64,000 nucleotides of DNA. Origin: Arthrobacter sp. H35-D1. GTDB lineage: Bacteria; Actinomycetota; Actinomycetes; Actinomycetales; Micrococcaceae. The number at the start of each line of letters is the position of its first letter. Position 1 is the stretch's first letter. The notes beneath the pieces were generated by a model. That model did not search any database, was not told the DNA's origin, and saw only the letters and a list, made by a program, of their open reading frames with translations. The stretch spans positions 1 to 64,000 of the forward strand of contig NZ_JASISP010000011.1 in NCBI RefSeq assembly GCF_030063185.1. The letters run 5' to 3'. The position numbers and the translations under genes were made by a program. Below are positions 1-9,316 of this stretch, piece by piece.

Positions 1-2
1 CC

Positions 3-104
3 GAACTCTGCCAGCACCTGACCGCCACGAAAACCCGCTACCCCGGAACCAACCAGATCCTGCGCTACGAAGTCAAAGACAAAACATCATCTCGAAACAA
101 TTAA
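3..104 (+). pseudogene. C-terminal end of a transposase (partial at window edge)
   Basis: An open frame enters from the left edge and ends at TAA 102-104, giving 33 residues that include the stretch LTATKTRYPGTNQILRYEV. This resembles the C-terminal tail of actinobacterial DDE transposases, but the family cannot be fixed from so little. It abuts the truncated IS256-type transposase that follows, so this is IS-on-IS debris. It could be the end of an intact gene lying outside the window. Confidence 0.4.
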
Positions 105-124
105 CTCGCTATATCCGGAGTCCT

Positions 125-1099
125 GAGATCAGGCGCAGCTCGGCGGCGACCTTCTTGCGGTCACTGTAGGAAACGAAACGCATGGAGGAACGGATCAGGT
201 GCACCACGCACGTCTGCACGGTGGCGTAGGGCCAAGTGGCTTCGATGGCTTCGGGGAATCCGGTGAGTCCGTCGCAACACACGATCAGCACGTCCTTGAC
301 GCCACGGTTGGCCAGCTCTGAGCAGACCTGCGCCCAAAACTTTGCACCTTCAGTCTGAGCAATCCAGATCCCCAGCACATGCTTGATCCCGTCCATGTCA
401 ACACCAACCGCGATATGCGCGGCCTTGTTTTTCACATGCGCGCCGTCACGAACCTCGATCACGATCGCATCCAAATACATGATCGGATAGATCGGATCCA
501 ACGGGCGCCTCTGCCATGCGATCACCTCATCGAGGATCTCATCGGTGATCTTCGAGATCGTTTCTCGAGAGAGTTCGGTGCCAATGGTAGTGGCTAGATG
601 GTGCTCGATGTCCCGCACCGTCATGCCCCCCTGCGTAGAGGCTCACGATCATGTCCGCCAGCTGCCCGGTATGCCGTGAGCCCTTGGGAACCAGCCGTGG
701 GACGAAGGTCCCGGCACGGTCTCGCGGGATCGCCAGATCAATATCCCCGGCACTGGTGGACACCGTTTTAGGGTAGGCCCCGTTGCGGGAGTTCGCGACC
801 TCACGGCCAGCGTACTCATGCTTTTCATAACCAAGGTGCTCTGTCAATTCTGTCTTCAGCCCCCGTTCCAGCCCGGCCCGGATCAAGTGCTGAATAAACC
901 CGTCCTTGCCATCGAGCTCGATCTCACCCCGGTCAATCTGCCCCATCAATTCATCAAAAGCACCCGAGGCCTTCAGCGCTTCCATGTTCCCCACAGCAGC
1001 CATCCGCTCAGCCGCATCCGACGCATCCACTTTCCCAGCAAAATCCTTGTCTTCAATCACAGTCACAATTATCTCCAAATCAGATGGTGGCAAAGCCAC
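125..1099 (-). pseudogene. IS256-family transposase, frameshifted and 3'-truncated
   Basis: The N-terminal part (GTG at 1099) shows the IS256 (Transposase_mut) layout, ending in SLYAGG. The frame then shifts at a run of six C (626-631; G6 on the coding strand) where five would keep the frame. The catalytic part resumes with MTVRDIEHHL and includes YLDAIVIEVRDG and VCCDGLTGFPEAI, the regions that carry two acidic catalytic residues. It stops being recognisable after DRKKVAAEL near 125, so roughly the last 100 residues, including the final catalytic Glu, are missing. Its right end, near 1121, interrupts the phosphomannomutase remnant. The element is dead. Family assignment is secure; exact ends are not. 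Confidence 0.85.
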
Positions 1100-1120
1100 T
1101 TACACACTCCATCTGACACG

Positions 1121-1768
1121 CTCTTCTCCGCCGAAGACGGCGCCTTCGGCGGCCATGGTGGCCTTGATGAAGGAGTGGCCCACGCGGGTGCGGACGGCGC
1201 GGCCGCCGTCGTGGGTGATCAGTTCCGGGACCGCGCGGGAGGTGATGAGGTTGTGGATGACGGTGGGGTGGTCCTCGCCGAGGGCTTGGGCGCGGGCGAT
1301 TTCGCGCCGCGCCACCAGTGCCGTGACGGCCGAGGGGGAGAGCGGGGCGCCGGTTTCATCGATCACGAAGCAGCGGTCGGCGTCGCCGTCGAAGGCCAGG
1401 CCTATGTCCGCCCCGTGCGCCACGACGGCGGCCTGCAGGTCGAGCAGGTTGGCCGGTTCCAGCGGGTTGGCCGGTTCGAGCGGGTTGGCGGGGAGTCGGA
1501 GAGGCCAACGAGGTTGCGCAGGTACTGGGCGTATTGCTTCAGGATGTCGTCTTCGTCGATTTCCCCGGCAGTGCCGAAGACCAGGCCGTCCGGGATGCCG
1601 TTGGTCAGGTAGGACTGGGCGAGGTCGCGGATTTCGGTGAGGCCGGTTTCGGAGGAGAGCGGGCCCAGCAGGGTGACGTTGGCGCCGCGCCCGGCGGCTC
1701 CTTCGGCGAAGGCGTGGCAGAACTCAAGGGAGGAGGAACGCATGTCCCTGCCGTCCAGTTTGTGCCGA
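1121..1768 (-). pseudogene. manB: Phosphomannomutase/phosphoglucomutase remnant
   Basis: Recognisable pieces of an alpha-D-phosphohexomutase (interconverts mannose-6-P and mannose-1-P) lie in the right order but with gaps. The order is GRDMRSSSLEF, EIRDLAQSYL, LLDLQAAVVAHGADIG, the Mg-binding loop AFDGDADRCF, then ITSRAVPELI and RVGHSFIKATMA. The N-terminus and the SHNP catalytic region are deleted, the frame shifts around 1430-1500 at a short repeat (an NPLEPA-type motif twice), and the 3' end is cut by the IS256-type element near 1121. It lies directly downstream of manC on the same strand, so it probably supplied mannose-1-P for GDP-mannose synthesis. The phospho-sugar mutase at 42.5-44.4 kb might cover the activity, but that is inference. 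Confidence 0.85.
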
Positions 1769-1800
1769 GTGATGTAGTCATACCATCAGTAGGGCAGAGG

Positions 1801-2946
1801 TTACAGAACGTCGGTGTCGCCTTGTTCCTTGAGTCCGGCGACGGCGTTTTTCACCAGTTGGGAGTGGGCGCGCGTGGTGACAAGAAGGGCGTCGGGGGTG
1901 TCCACCACGACGACGTCCTGGATGCCGATCAGCGCGATGACGCGTTTGGTGTCGGAGACCACGATCCCGGTGCTGTCCTCGGTGAAGACTCGGGCGCCTT
2001 CGCCAATGACCTTCACGTCCTTGACTTCCTTGGCGCTGCTGAGCCGGGCGATCGCGGCGAAGTCGCCCACGTCGTCCCAGCTGAAGTCCGCCGGAATCAC
2101 TGCCACGTCACCGGCATCGGCCGCCGGTTCCGCCACGGCATAGTCAATGGCGATCTTCGGCAAGGTGGGCCACACCCGCTTCTTCACGGCCACCCGTTCC
2201 GGAGTGTCCCAGGCCAACGCAATTTCCATCAGGCCCTCGTAGAGTTCGGGCTCATTCGCCTTCAAGTGGCGCAGCATCAATTCCACCGGCGCCACGAACA
2301 TGCCCGCATTCCAGTTGTACTCACCGCTGGCAAGGTACGTTTCGGCGACTTCCCGGCTCGGCTTCTCCACAAATTTCACCACCGAATGCGCGCTCGGAGC
2401 GCCAGCCACCACCAGAGGCTCCCCGGTGCGAATGTAACCAAAACCAGTCGAGGGATGGGTGGGCTTGATGCCGATCGTGACAATCTTCCCGGTAGCTGCC
2501 GTGTAAATGGCCTCACGGACCGCGTCCTGAAACTTTTCCACCGGGCTAATGACCTGATCCGCGGCAAAGGAACCCATAATGGTGTCCGGGTCGCGCAGGA
2601 ACAGAATCGCCGCCGCCAAACCAATCGCCGCACCGGAATCTTTCGGCTCGGTCTCCAACACCAGGTTCTCATCGGCAACCTCGGGAAGCTGACGGCACAC
2701 CGCTTCCCGGTGCGCGTCCCCCGTCACCAACAGGACCCTGCTGCCACTGATCGGCTCCAGCCGGTCATAGGTGGCACGAATCAGGGTGCTGCCGCTGCCG
2801 GTGAGGTCATGCAGGAACTTCGGCGCCGCAGCCCGCGACAACGGCCACAGCCTGGTACCCACCCCGCCCGCCGGGATCACTGCATAAAACCTGTCCAGGT
2901 CATTAACGTTGGGCGCAGGAGAATCCCGAAAAGTATTAGTGTGCAT
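1801..2946 (-). CDS. manC: Mannose-1-phosphate guanylyltransferase
   Basis: A 381-residue GDP-mannose pyrophosphorylase that makes GDP-mannose from GTP and mannose-1-phosphate in the cytoplasm, for glycan or exopolysaccharide assembly. The nucleotide-binding signature VIPAGGVGTRLWPLSR is near residues 24-39. The sugar-phosphate binding motif FVEKP and the block EYNWNAGMFV follow in the expected places. It has only the nucleotidyltransferase domain; the phosphomannose-isomerase domain of long ManC proteins is absent. The start is the ATG at 2946. It is followed by the broken phosphomannomutase and preceded, about 100 bp upstream, by a same-strand tyrosine phosphatase, an arrangement reminiscent of polysaccharide loci. 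It appears intact. Confidence 0.92.
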   Translation of the reverse strand: MHTNTFRDSPAPNVNDLDRFYAVIPAGGVGTRLWPLSRAAAPKFLHDLTGSGSTLIRATYDRLEPISGSRVLLVTGDAHREAVCRQLPEVADENLVLETEPKDSGAAIGLAAAILFLRDPDTIMGSFAADQVISPVEKFQDAVREAIYTAATGKIVTIGIKPTHPSTGFGYIRTGEPLVVAGAPSAHSVVKFVEKPSREVAETYLASGEYNWNAGMFVAPVELMLRHLKANEPELYEGLMEIALAWDTPERVAVKKRVWPTLPKIAIDYAVAEPAADAGDVAVIPADFSWDDVGDFAAIARLSSAKEVKDVKVIGEGARVFTEDSTGIVVSDTKRVIALIGIQDVVVVDTPDALLVTTRAHSQLVKNAVAGLKEQGDTDVL

Positions 2947-3048
2947 TACCGCAACTTTAGTGAATGATGTCCCAATTAGTGAATTTGATTGTCCACCACT
3001 TGTTTGTGACGCAGAGCAGAGCTGTAGTTTCGAAGGCTGGATCAGGGA

Positions 3049-3624
3049 CTATGCGTGCGCCTTCTCCCAAGCGACAAGTGCCTGCACGGCCGGGACCAGT
3101 TGTTGGCGCATCTCTTCAAAGACCTTGTCCCCGCGGCGGTAGGGGTCCACCACATCGTCATCTTCGGCAGCGGCCCTGTGGAGTGTGCGGGAGCGCATGG
3201 CCAATGGAATGGCCAATTCCCAGCGTTCGGCGGGGTGGACACCGCGGGCCCCGTCAATGTGGGGCAGGACCCTGGCCAGCTCACGCAAGGTGAATGTCTT
3301 TTTCAGCAAGCCCGGATGTATCTCAACTATACGGCTGCGGTGCTCACGGGTCAGGGCGAGCACCAAGTCCTGCTTGTCCAAGATTTCCCGGGTGAGCTGG
3401 CGGGCGGCAAATCCTTCCGAAGATGCCCCCAACACCCGGACGAAACCCTCAATGTGGGGTTCCATATCGGATCCGACCATTGCGGCCGTGCCGGCACTTT
3501 CCACTGCGAAGACATTCGGGGCCGCGATGTCGAGCTCGCTTTGCAGTAGCCGCTCCGCCATGGGGGAGCGGCAGATGTTTCCCGTGCAGACGGTGAGAAC
3601 CCTGAACGGGAGAGTTGTTGTCAT
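3049..3624 (-). CDS. Low-molecular-weight protein-tyrosine phosphatase
   Basis: A cytoplasmic LMW-PTP (191 residues) that dephosphorylates protein tyrosines. The P-loop signature CTGNICRSPM (CX5R-S) sits near the N-terminus and the general-acid motif DPY lies near the C-terminus in DDDVVDPYRRG. I prefer the ATG at 3624; an in-frame TTG at 3633 would add three residues. In other bacteria enzymes of this family (Wzb/Etp type) act on bacterial tyrosine kinases controlling capsule or exopolysaccharide export. The adjacent manC fits such a role, but no cognate kinase is in the window. Confidence 0.88.
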   Translation of the reverse strand: MTTTLPFRVLTVCTGNICRSPMAERLLQSELDIAAPNVFAVESAGTAAMVGSDMEPHIEGFVRVLGASSEGFAARQLTREILDKQDLVLALTREHRSRIVEIHPGLLKKTFTLRELARVLPHIDGARGVHPAERWELAIPLAMRSRTLHRAAAEDDDVVDPYRRGDKVFEEMRQQLVPAVQALVAWEKAHA

Positions 3625-3694
3625 GAATCCCAACCTACAGGCACGAGGTCCGCATCTCCGGACTGTGCATCACCCAAGGGTGTAACACTGGACA

Positions 3695-4156
3695 TTAGTG
3701 GCCGTGATTCCCATCACCAGCGAGCACTACGTGGCGATTCTGGTGGTGTCTATGGCCAACGAAGTAGAGCGTCGCGCCAATACCGGCTCCCAGAGTATTT
3801 GCCAGCACGTCAAGACCGGAAGCGAACCTTTCCGCCAGAAACAGGGCCTGGGCCAACTCAATGCATACTGATGCCATGAACCCCACGAGCAAACCGGCCC
3901 ATGCTTGCTTGGTCCAAGCGGAGGCAATGATGCCCATGGGTATGAACATTGCGATGTTGGCGGAAAATTCGATCTTGCCGTAACCAATGAACGTTGGCAC
4001 GCTGCGGCGATGTATCCACGCAATAAAGTGGTTCAGGCTCCCTGCTGCCGGGCGGTCAACGGGGGTGGGCCAAAAGACGATGAGAACCAAGGCCACAAGG
4101 TAGGCAGCCATGAGGCACAGGGATATGCGGTGGAGTCTCCGGTTTGTGGGTGTCAC
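3695..4156 (-). CDS. VanZ-like integral membrane protein
   Basis: A 153-residue membrane protein with about four hydrophobic segments and the VanZ-family hallmarks NIAMFIPMG and CIELAQA. VanZ homologues are linked to low-level teicoplanin resistance, but most actinobacterial members have no known function. It starts 9 bp downstream of the HPt-like gene on the same strand, so the two are probably co-transcribed. The C-terminus is His-rich (HRHHQNRHVV), which is unusual for the family. Confidence 0.8.
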   Translation of the reverse strand: MTPTNRRLHRISLCLMAAYLVALVLIVFWPTPVDRPAAGSLNHFIAWIHRRSVPTFIGYGKIEFSANIAMFIPMGIIASAWTKQAWAGLLVGFMASVCIELAQALFLAERFASGLDVLANTLGAGIGATLYFVGHRHHQNRHVVLAGDGNHGH

Positions 4157-4165
4157 AGCACAACG

Positions 4166-4534
4166 TTACGCCACGTTGATGTAGGACATGGTCAATTGGC
4201 ACGTGGTTTGGTTGCCACAGACGAGCAGCGCAGTGAGCTTCTTGGCTGCGGCCGCATGGCGGCCGATTTCGAGGAGGTGGATCAGATTAGTGGTCAGGTC
4301 TCCCAATCGAGCTGCGCCGACCATCATGCTGGAGCTGCGCAGGCTCAGTGCCGCGTCCATGGCGTTCTCGTTGTTGCCTGCTGCCAGAGCAGCTTGAATG
4401 CGCTCAAAACGTCCCGGCCACATGTCAACGTATCGGTGCACAAAATTACGGCACAGGGCACGTTCACCGAAGAGGGAATCTTCCAAGGAATGCAGGGTTT
4501 CGTTGCAGACGAGCGGCAATTTGGTATGTGTCAA
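4166..4534 (-). CDS. HPt-like helical protein lacking the phospho-histidine (copy 1)
   Basis: A 122-residue protein resembling a histidine-phosphotransfer four-helix domain: residues 60-80 read DAALSLRSSSMMVGAARL. Active HPt domains have a pattern like AHxLKSSSxxxGAxxL; here the phospho-accepting His is Leu63. A second protein of the same length at 8948-9316 has Ile at the same position, so the loss is shared. The gene lies downstream of the broken sensor kinase and just upstream of the VanZ-like gene. A non-phosphorylatable adaptor that binds a kinase or receiver is one reading; a divergent helical protein unrelated to phosphorelay is another. The similarity to copy 2 is clear; the HPt assignment is moderate. 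Confidence 0.6.
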   Translation of the reverse strand: MTHTKLPLVCNETLHSLEDSLFGERALCRNFVHRYVDMWPGRFERIQAALAAGNNENAMDAALSLRSSSMMVGAARLGDLTTNLIHLLEIGRHAAAAKKLTALLVCGNQTTCQLTMSYINVA

Positions 4535-4687
4535 AATCTTCGCCTGCCTCCTGCCCGTGTATCCCGTTGCCCCTGTTCAGGCCTGCCTTAACAGTATCTG
4601 CCGCGCGCCCGACAATGACTAGTTTTTCCGGGATTGGAACGAACCTGACTAAACCTTAAGAAACGGGGCGGCATAGCGTCTTTTTGT

Positions 4688-4701
4688 TGTCCAAATGGAC
4701 A
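4688..4701. promoter_or_regulatory. 14-bp perfect palindrome upstream of HPt-like gene 1
   Basis: TGTCCA-AA-TGGACA is a perfect inverted repeat in the 232-bp gap between the broken sensor kinase (ends 4767) and the HPt-like gene (starts 4534). A related half-site (GGGACAG) lies about 25 bp further on. It is placed where an operator for the HPt-like/VanZ transcript would be. No bound regulator is known. Confidence 0.35.
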
Positions 4702-4766
4702 GTCTTTTGATCCGAAGGGACAGCCAATTGTGGCATCCAGAGGCAGGTCTTGAGGTGATCTTGAGC

Positions 4767-6494
4767 TTAGGGAGCATCTTCCAACGCAGGCACGGCGCTG
4801 ACGCGGTTTCCGAGTGTTGAGTCGACTGTGGCCAAACACTGCGGCAGCACGAAAGTAATGGTGGTCCCTGCCCCTCGAGCACTGCGCAAGTTGATGGTGC
4901 CGCCATGTTTTGCCACGATGGTCCTTGAAATCATCAACCCCAAACCGATGCCCGGAATGGAACGCTGGACTGCGGGCTGGGCGCGGAAGAACTTGGTGAA
5001 AGCCTCAGCTTGTTCCGCGCTGTTCATGCCCATCCCGGTGTCCTTAACCTCGCACCACAGATCAGGCCCTTGCGCCCAGGCCCGCACGGTGACCGTTCCG
5101 CCGTCGGGGGAGTACTTGACGGCATTGGAGACCAGATTGTCCAACACTTGGCCCACGCGGCGGGGGTCGATGAACGCTTCCAAGGCGGGCTGAACATTGG
5201 CGGACAGCGCAACGTTGTTAGTGGCAGCCGCAGGAGCTGCCGATCCCAGGCTGTCCGCGACCAGCTGGGCAACGCCCGTCCGTGCCACCGTGAGCGTCAC
5301 GGAATCGGTGGTGAGCAGGTCTGCAACCAAGGAACTGAGCCGATCCACGCTCCGTGAAGCAATGGTCAGATATTTGCGCACATCCGGCGGCAAATCGGCA
5401 GGCTCGTCCAACACCATCTCAAGATAGCCCCGGATCGATGTCAGCGGGGTGCGGAACTCGTGTGAAACATTGGAAACGAAGTCATTTTTCGCCTCAAGGG
5501 CAGCCGTCATGTCAGTGATGTCGTGAAAGGCGATCACGGCGCCGTCGAAGTTCCCTTCCGAGTCGCGCATGGGGCGTGCCGCGGTGGAAACAGCCCTTGC
5601 CGTCTCCCCAGATCCAAGCCACACCTGATAGTTGGTGAATTCTTCGCCCTTGATGGCCCGGCGAACGGGACGGTCTTCCCCAGCCACCGGGGTGGAGGTG
5701 TCCATAGCGAAAACGAGCAGCTCCTTCTCTTCCGGGTCGGCAATGTCAGAAGGCACTGCGTGGCCGTGGAGAACGGATTGGGCAGCATTCATCAGCAGGT
5801 CATTGCCGTCCGAATCCACAGCCACCACCCCAACGGCAACAGTATCCAACACCGTTTCCAGGAGCCGCTCACGCTGTTGGCTTGCCTCCAGTGCCGTCCG
5901 CAGCTGGAGGTCCTTGGCTTCGAGCGACTTCCGTTGCGCGTTGACGGTGTCCGTCACTGCGACCACGGTGATGGCGAAGGCAAGGACCACCAACGGGAAA
6001 AGCAACGGCTTGACCAGCAACGCCGGCGTAAACCCGCTGGGAGAGGTGTGGACAGGCAACCACACGATAAGCGAAGCGGCTGCAACACTGACCACAACGG
6101 CGGTGCGCCTGGCCAGTCCTGCTGAAGCCAGCCAAAAGACCGGGAAAAATATTAGCAAACCAATAGCGGTGAGAAACTGCTGGTTCACTCCGCGGAACAG
6201 GCCAATGGCAAGAATATCAAGGTACGGAATGATGAGGACCGTTCCACGGGGCAGGCTGCCTCAAGGCACCGAGAAGGCCGCCAGGAGAAGCAGCACATGC
6301 AACGCCAAGGCAGCCAAGAACAACGGCTGATGAAACGACTGCGGATAAAAAGCCAGCGCAATGAAGACAACCGCGAGCATGATCACCGACAACGGCAGTT
6401 GGGTAAGAAATACCCGTTTCCGCAGGCTTCGAGGCCGATAGGGCTGAGCAGCAGCTACATCTTTTGAACCGGTCTGAGTCATGGTTGCTTTCAT
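4767..6494 (-). pseudogene. Membrane sensor histidine kinase interrupted by one in-frame TGA
   Basis: A 575-codon kinase paralogous to the one at 13349-15052. It has several N-terminal membrane helices, a PAS-like region, an H-box (SNVSHEFRTPLTSIRGYL), an N-box (LDNLVSNAVKYSPDG) and G-boxes. Codon 78 is TGA (6261-6263, complement strand), exactly where the paralogue has Trp in VPWGKMPRG. The frame is otherwise open on both sides. A restart at the GTG at 6188 would still make a 473-residue protein keeping four membrane helices and the whole catalytic core. The gene may therefore be a simple nonsense pseudogene or a shortened functional kinase. The HPt-like gene follows on the same strand. Confidence 0.85.
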
Positions 6495-6530
6495 CGTGGA
6501 ATATATGCGGACCAGTTGCTTGTGTCGACG

Positions 6531-7777
6531 CTACTGTTGGTAGACGTCCGGAATGCCGTCGCCGTCCGCATCTTCGGTTTCGATCTCCGCCAGCTTACGG
6601 TAGTGCTTGTTGCGCAGGCGCAGCACAACGGCTGCCAGCAGGGCCGCGACGAGCGATCCGACGAGGATGGCCACCTTGGCGTGGTTGTAGTGCGGGGCGT
6701 CATCGCCGAAACTGAGTTCGCTGATCAGCAAGGAGACGGTGAAACCCACACCGGCCAAAAGCGCCAAGCCGGCGACATCCACCCATGCCAGTCCGTCGTC
6801 GAGCTTGGCCTTGGTGGTCTTGGTGACAATCCAGGTGGAACCGAAGACCACCGATGAACTTGCCCACCACCAGCGCCAGGACAATGCCAATGGCGACGGT
6901 GTCGGTGAGGGCGCTCTTCAACCCTGCCAACCCACCGACGGCTACGCCGGCTGAGAAGAACGCGAAGAGCGGTACGGCAAGCCCCGCCGATATTGGGCGC
7001 ATGCGGTGTTCAAAATGCTCAGCCAGTCCGGGGCCCGCTTTCGGACCGCCATGCTTGGTACTGCGGAGCACGGGCACCGCAAAGCCCAAGAGCACGCCGG
7101 CCACCGTGGCGTGGACTCGGGAGGAGTACACAAGTGCCCACGTGGCGGCTGCGAGCGGAATGAGCAGGTATCAGGAACGGATGCGTTTTTGCACCAGCCA
7201 GATGAAGAGCAGCAAGGGCAAAACGGCCAAGGCGAGGTGCTGGAAGTGCATTTCGCCGGGGTAGAACACGGCGATGATGGCGATGGCAATGAGGTCGTCC
7301 ACTACGGCCAATGTCAACCGGAAGGTGCGCAGGGCGCTGGGCAGGTGCGTGCTGATGACGGCCAGAACGGCCAAGGCGAAGGCAATGTCGGTGGCGGCGG
7401 GGATGGCCCAACCCTTGAGGATTTCCGGACCGGCGGAAATGTTCACAGCCACAAAGATCAAGGCAGGGACAATGACGCCGCCCACAGCCGCGGCAATGGG
7501 CACCACGGCCCGTGCCGGGTTGCGCAGGTCGCCGGCCACAAATTCACGTTTGAGCTCAAGCCCGGCAACAAAAGAAGAAGATCGCCAGCAGACAGTCCGC
7601 CGCCCACGTGCCCAAGCTCAGGTTCAGGTGGAGGGATTCCGGGCTGATTTGGAAATCTCGCAAGGCGAAGTAGCCATCTGCAAGAGGGGAGTTTGCCCAG
7701 ACTAGCGCCACGACCGTCGCCGCCAGCAGCAGTGCTCCACCAACAGTTTCGGATCGCAGAATCTGGCTGATGCGCAC
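6531..7777 (-). pseudogene. nhaA: Na+/H+ antiporter NhaA, multiply disrupted
   Basis: All parts of NhaA can be read in order but across three frames. The N-terminus is [21 protein letters not shown] 1-bp T insertion near 7570 shifts the frame; the protein resumes as [15 protein letters not shown] and includes [11 protein letters not shown] and [10 protein letters not shown], with the Asp pair of the ion-binding site. A TGA at 7171-7173 replaces an expected Trp before [14 protein letters not shown] second 1-bp insertion near 6850 (GKFIG) then shifts into the C-terminal part ending [13 protein letters not shown]. NhaA exchanges Na+ for H+ across the cytoplasmic membrane. Three independent lesions make function very unlikely, unless they are assembly errors. 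Confidence 0.9.
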
Positions 7778-7929
7778 GGACTCGCCTTAGCTGCCGCGGG
7801 AGAATATATTGAGCGGGGAAGGAAGGGTCATCGAGTTGTAACTTCTAGCTTTGGGTGATGTTCTGTGGGAACAATTGGGTTCGACAATGTCATTGCCGAC
7901 CAGACTTCCCGGCACACCTGATGAATACT

Positions 7930-8859
7930 TTACCGGCTGAGGGCCATTCTGGGCGTTTCCGGCTGCAGGCCGTTGGCGAATTCACCGAGCCACTCACGCA
8001 GGTCGGGGCCCAGGTCTTCGCTGTCGCAGGCCAAGGTCACCACGGCCTTGAGGTAGCTGAGCTTGTCTCCGGTGTCGTAGCGGCGACCACGGAACACCAC
8101 ACCGTACACGCCCCCACCTTCGCCTTCACTGACGGCGAGTGTCTGCAGGGCGTCGGTAAGTTGAATTTCATCCCCGCGTCCTGGAGGGGTCTTCTCGAGC
8201 ACGTCGAACACGGCCGGGTGCAGCACGTAGCGGCCAATCACGGCCAAGTTCGACGGCGCATCCTCCACCGAGGGCTTCTCCACCAAGTGGTTGACACGAA
8301 CGTAGTCCTCGCCCTCAATGACGCTCATGTCGGCGCAGCCGTAGGCGGAAATCTTGTCCTGCGGAACCTCGATCAAGGCCACCACTGAACCACCGGTGCG
8401 TTCCTGAACTTCAATCATGGTGGTCAGGAGCTCATCGCGCTCATCGATCAGGTCGTCGCCAAGGAGCACGGCGAAGGGTTCGTCGCCCACGTGAGTCTTG
8501 GCCCGCAGCACTGCGTGCCCCAGTCCCTTCGGGTCGCCCTGGCGAACGTAGTGGATTTCGCCCAAGGCGGTGGCGTGTTGAATGGCGGCGAGACGCTCGG
8601 TGTCGCCCTTGGCCTCCAGCAACTGCTCGGTGACGGGGACACGGTCAAAGTGGTCCTCCAAAGCGCGTTTGTTGCGCCCTGTGATCATCAAGACGTCGGT
8701 GAGGCCTGCACTGACCGCTTCCTGAACCACATATTGAATGGCAGGTTTGTCAACTACCGGCAGCATTTCCTTGGGCATCGCCTTGGTCGCGGGCAAAAAA
8801 CGCGTTCCCATACCGGCTGCGGGTATAACCGCCTTGCGTACATGCTTTGCAGAAGTCAT
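7930..8859 (-). CDS. galU: UTP-glucose-1-phosphate uridylyltransferase
   Basis: A 309-residue GalU making UDP-glucose from UTP and glucose-1-phosphate in the cytoplasm. The signature VIPAAGMGTRFLPATKAMPKE is at the N-terminus, with KPAIQYVVQEAV, LLGDDLIDE and VEKPS following in the usual order. I prefer the ATG at 8859; an in-frame GTG at 8865 would add two residues. It lies 88 bp downstream of the second HPt-like gene on the same strand. Together with manC it makes this end of the window rich in nucleotide-sugar precursor genes. Confidence 0.93.
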   Translation of the reverse strand: MTSAKHVRKAVIPAAGMGTRFLPATKAMPKEMLPVVDKPAIQYVVQEAVSAGLTDVLMITGRNKRALEDHFDRVPVTEQLLEAKGDTERLAAIQHATALGEIHYVRQGDPKGLGHAVLRAKTHVGDEPFAVLLGDDLIDERDELLTTMIEVQERTGGSVVALIEVPQDKISAYGCADMSVIEGEDYVRVNHLVEKPSVEDAPSNLAVIGRYVLHPAVFDVLEKTPPGRGDEIQLTDALQTLAVSEGEGGGVYGVVFRGRRYDTGDKLSYLKAVVTLACDSEDLGPDLREWLGEFANGLQPETPRMALSR

Positions 8860-8947
8860 TGCCACAGATTATCTGATGTTTTCCATGGTGGTTCCTGCAT
8901 GAAGCTCTCATGACGGACCGCTTTGGCTGGGGGAGGCCCCAGTGTCT

Positions 8948-9316
8948 CTAACCTTGCCGCAGGTATGAGGCAACGAGTTGGGCGACCGTTTGGTCTCCGC
9001 AGCGATGCAACTGGTCAAGCATCGTGGCTGCCTTGATGTAGTGCCCTCTTTTCAGCAGCTGGACAAGTTCTGCCGCCAGCCGACTCAGCCGTGGCACACC
9101 GGCCATGGAACTGGAAGAGTAAAGACTGATTGCTGCGTCAACGGCTTTCGCCCACTCACAGCTGTCGACGGCACCACGGATCCGTTCAAAACGCTGAGGC
9201 CACATCTTTGCGAAGCTGCGCACAAATTCGAGCGCCGGCGGCTTTTGACCTTGTAAGGAGTCTTCCAGTGCCTGCAGCGCTTCCGTATCTACCAAAGGCA
9301 ACTCTGTGTGCGCCAT
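8948..9316 (-). CDS. HPt-like helical protein lacking the phospho-histidine (copy 2)
   Basis: A 122-residue paralogue of the protein at 4166-4534. Both begin M(T/A)HT(K/E)LPLV, share MWPxRFERI near residues 38-46, and end in related tails. Residues 60-75 read DAAISLYSSSSMAGVP; position 63, His in active HPt domains, is Ile, and the following Lys is Tyr. It starts at ATG 9316 with GAGAGGAG and TTGGAG upstream and is divergent from the SipW operon across a 287-bp gap. If the SipW operon is ignored, it lies downstream of sensor kinase 2 on the same strand, as copy 1 does for kinase 1. This supports a regulatory partnership but does not prove it. Confidence 0.6.
   Translation of the reverse strand: MAHTELPLVDTEALQALEDSLQGQKPPALEFVRSFAKMWPQRFERIRGAVDSCEWAKAVDAAISLYSSSSMAGVPRLSRLAAELVQLLKRGHYIKAATMLDQLHRCGDQTVAQLVASYLRQG

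Noticed and set aside
626-631. Programmed frameshift in the IS256-type transposase at a G6 run
   Set aside because: IS256 transposases are made from one frame, and this copy also lacks its C-terminus, so a single-base error or mutation is the better explanation.
1440-1500. Short tandem repeat as a regulatory element
   Set aside because: It falls inside the broken phosphomannomutase and encodes a repeated NPLEPA-type phrase, so it is a slippage product in a pseudogene.
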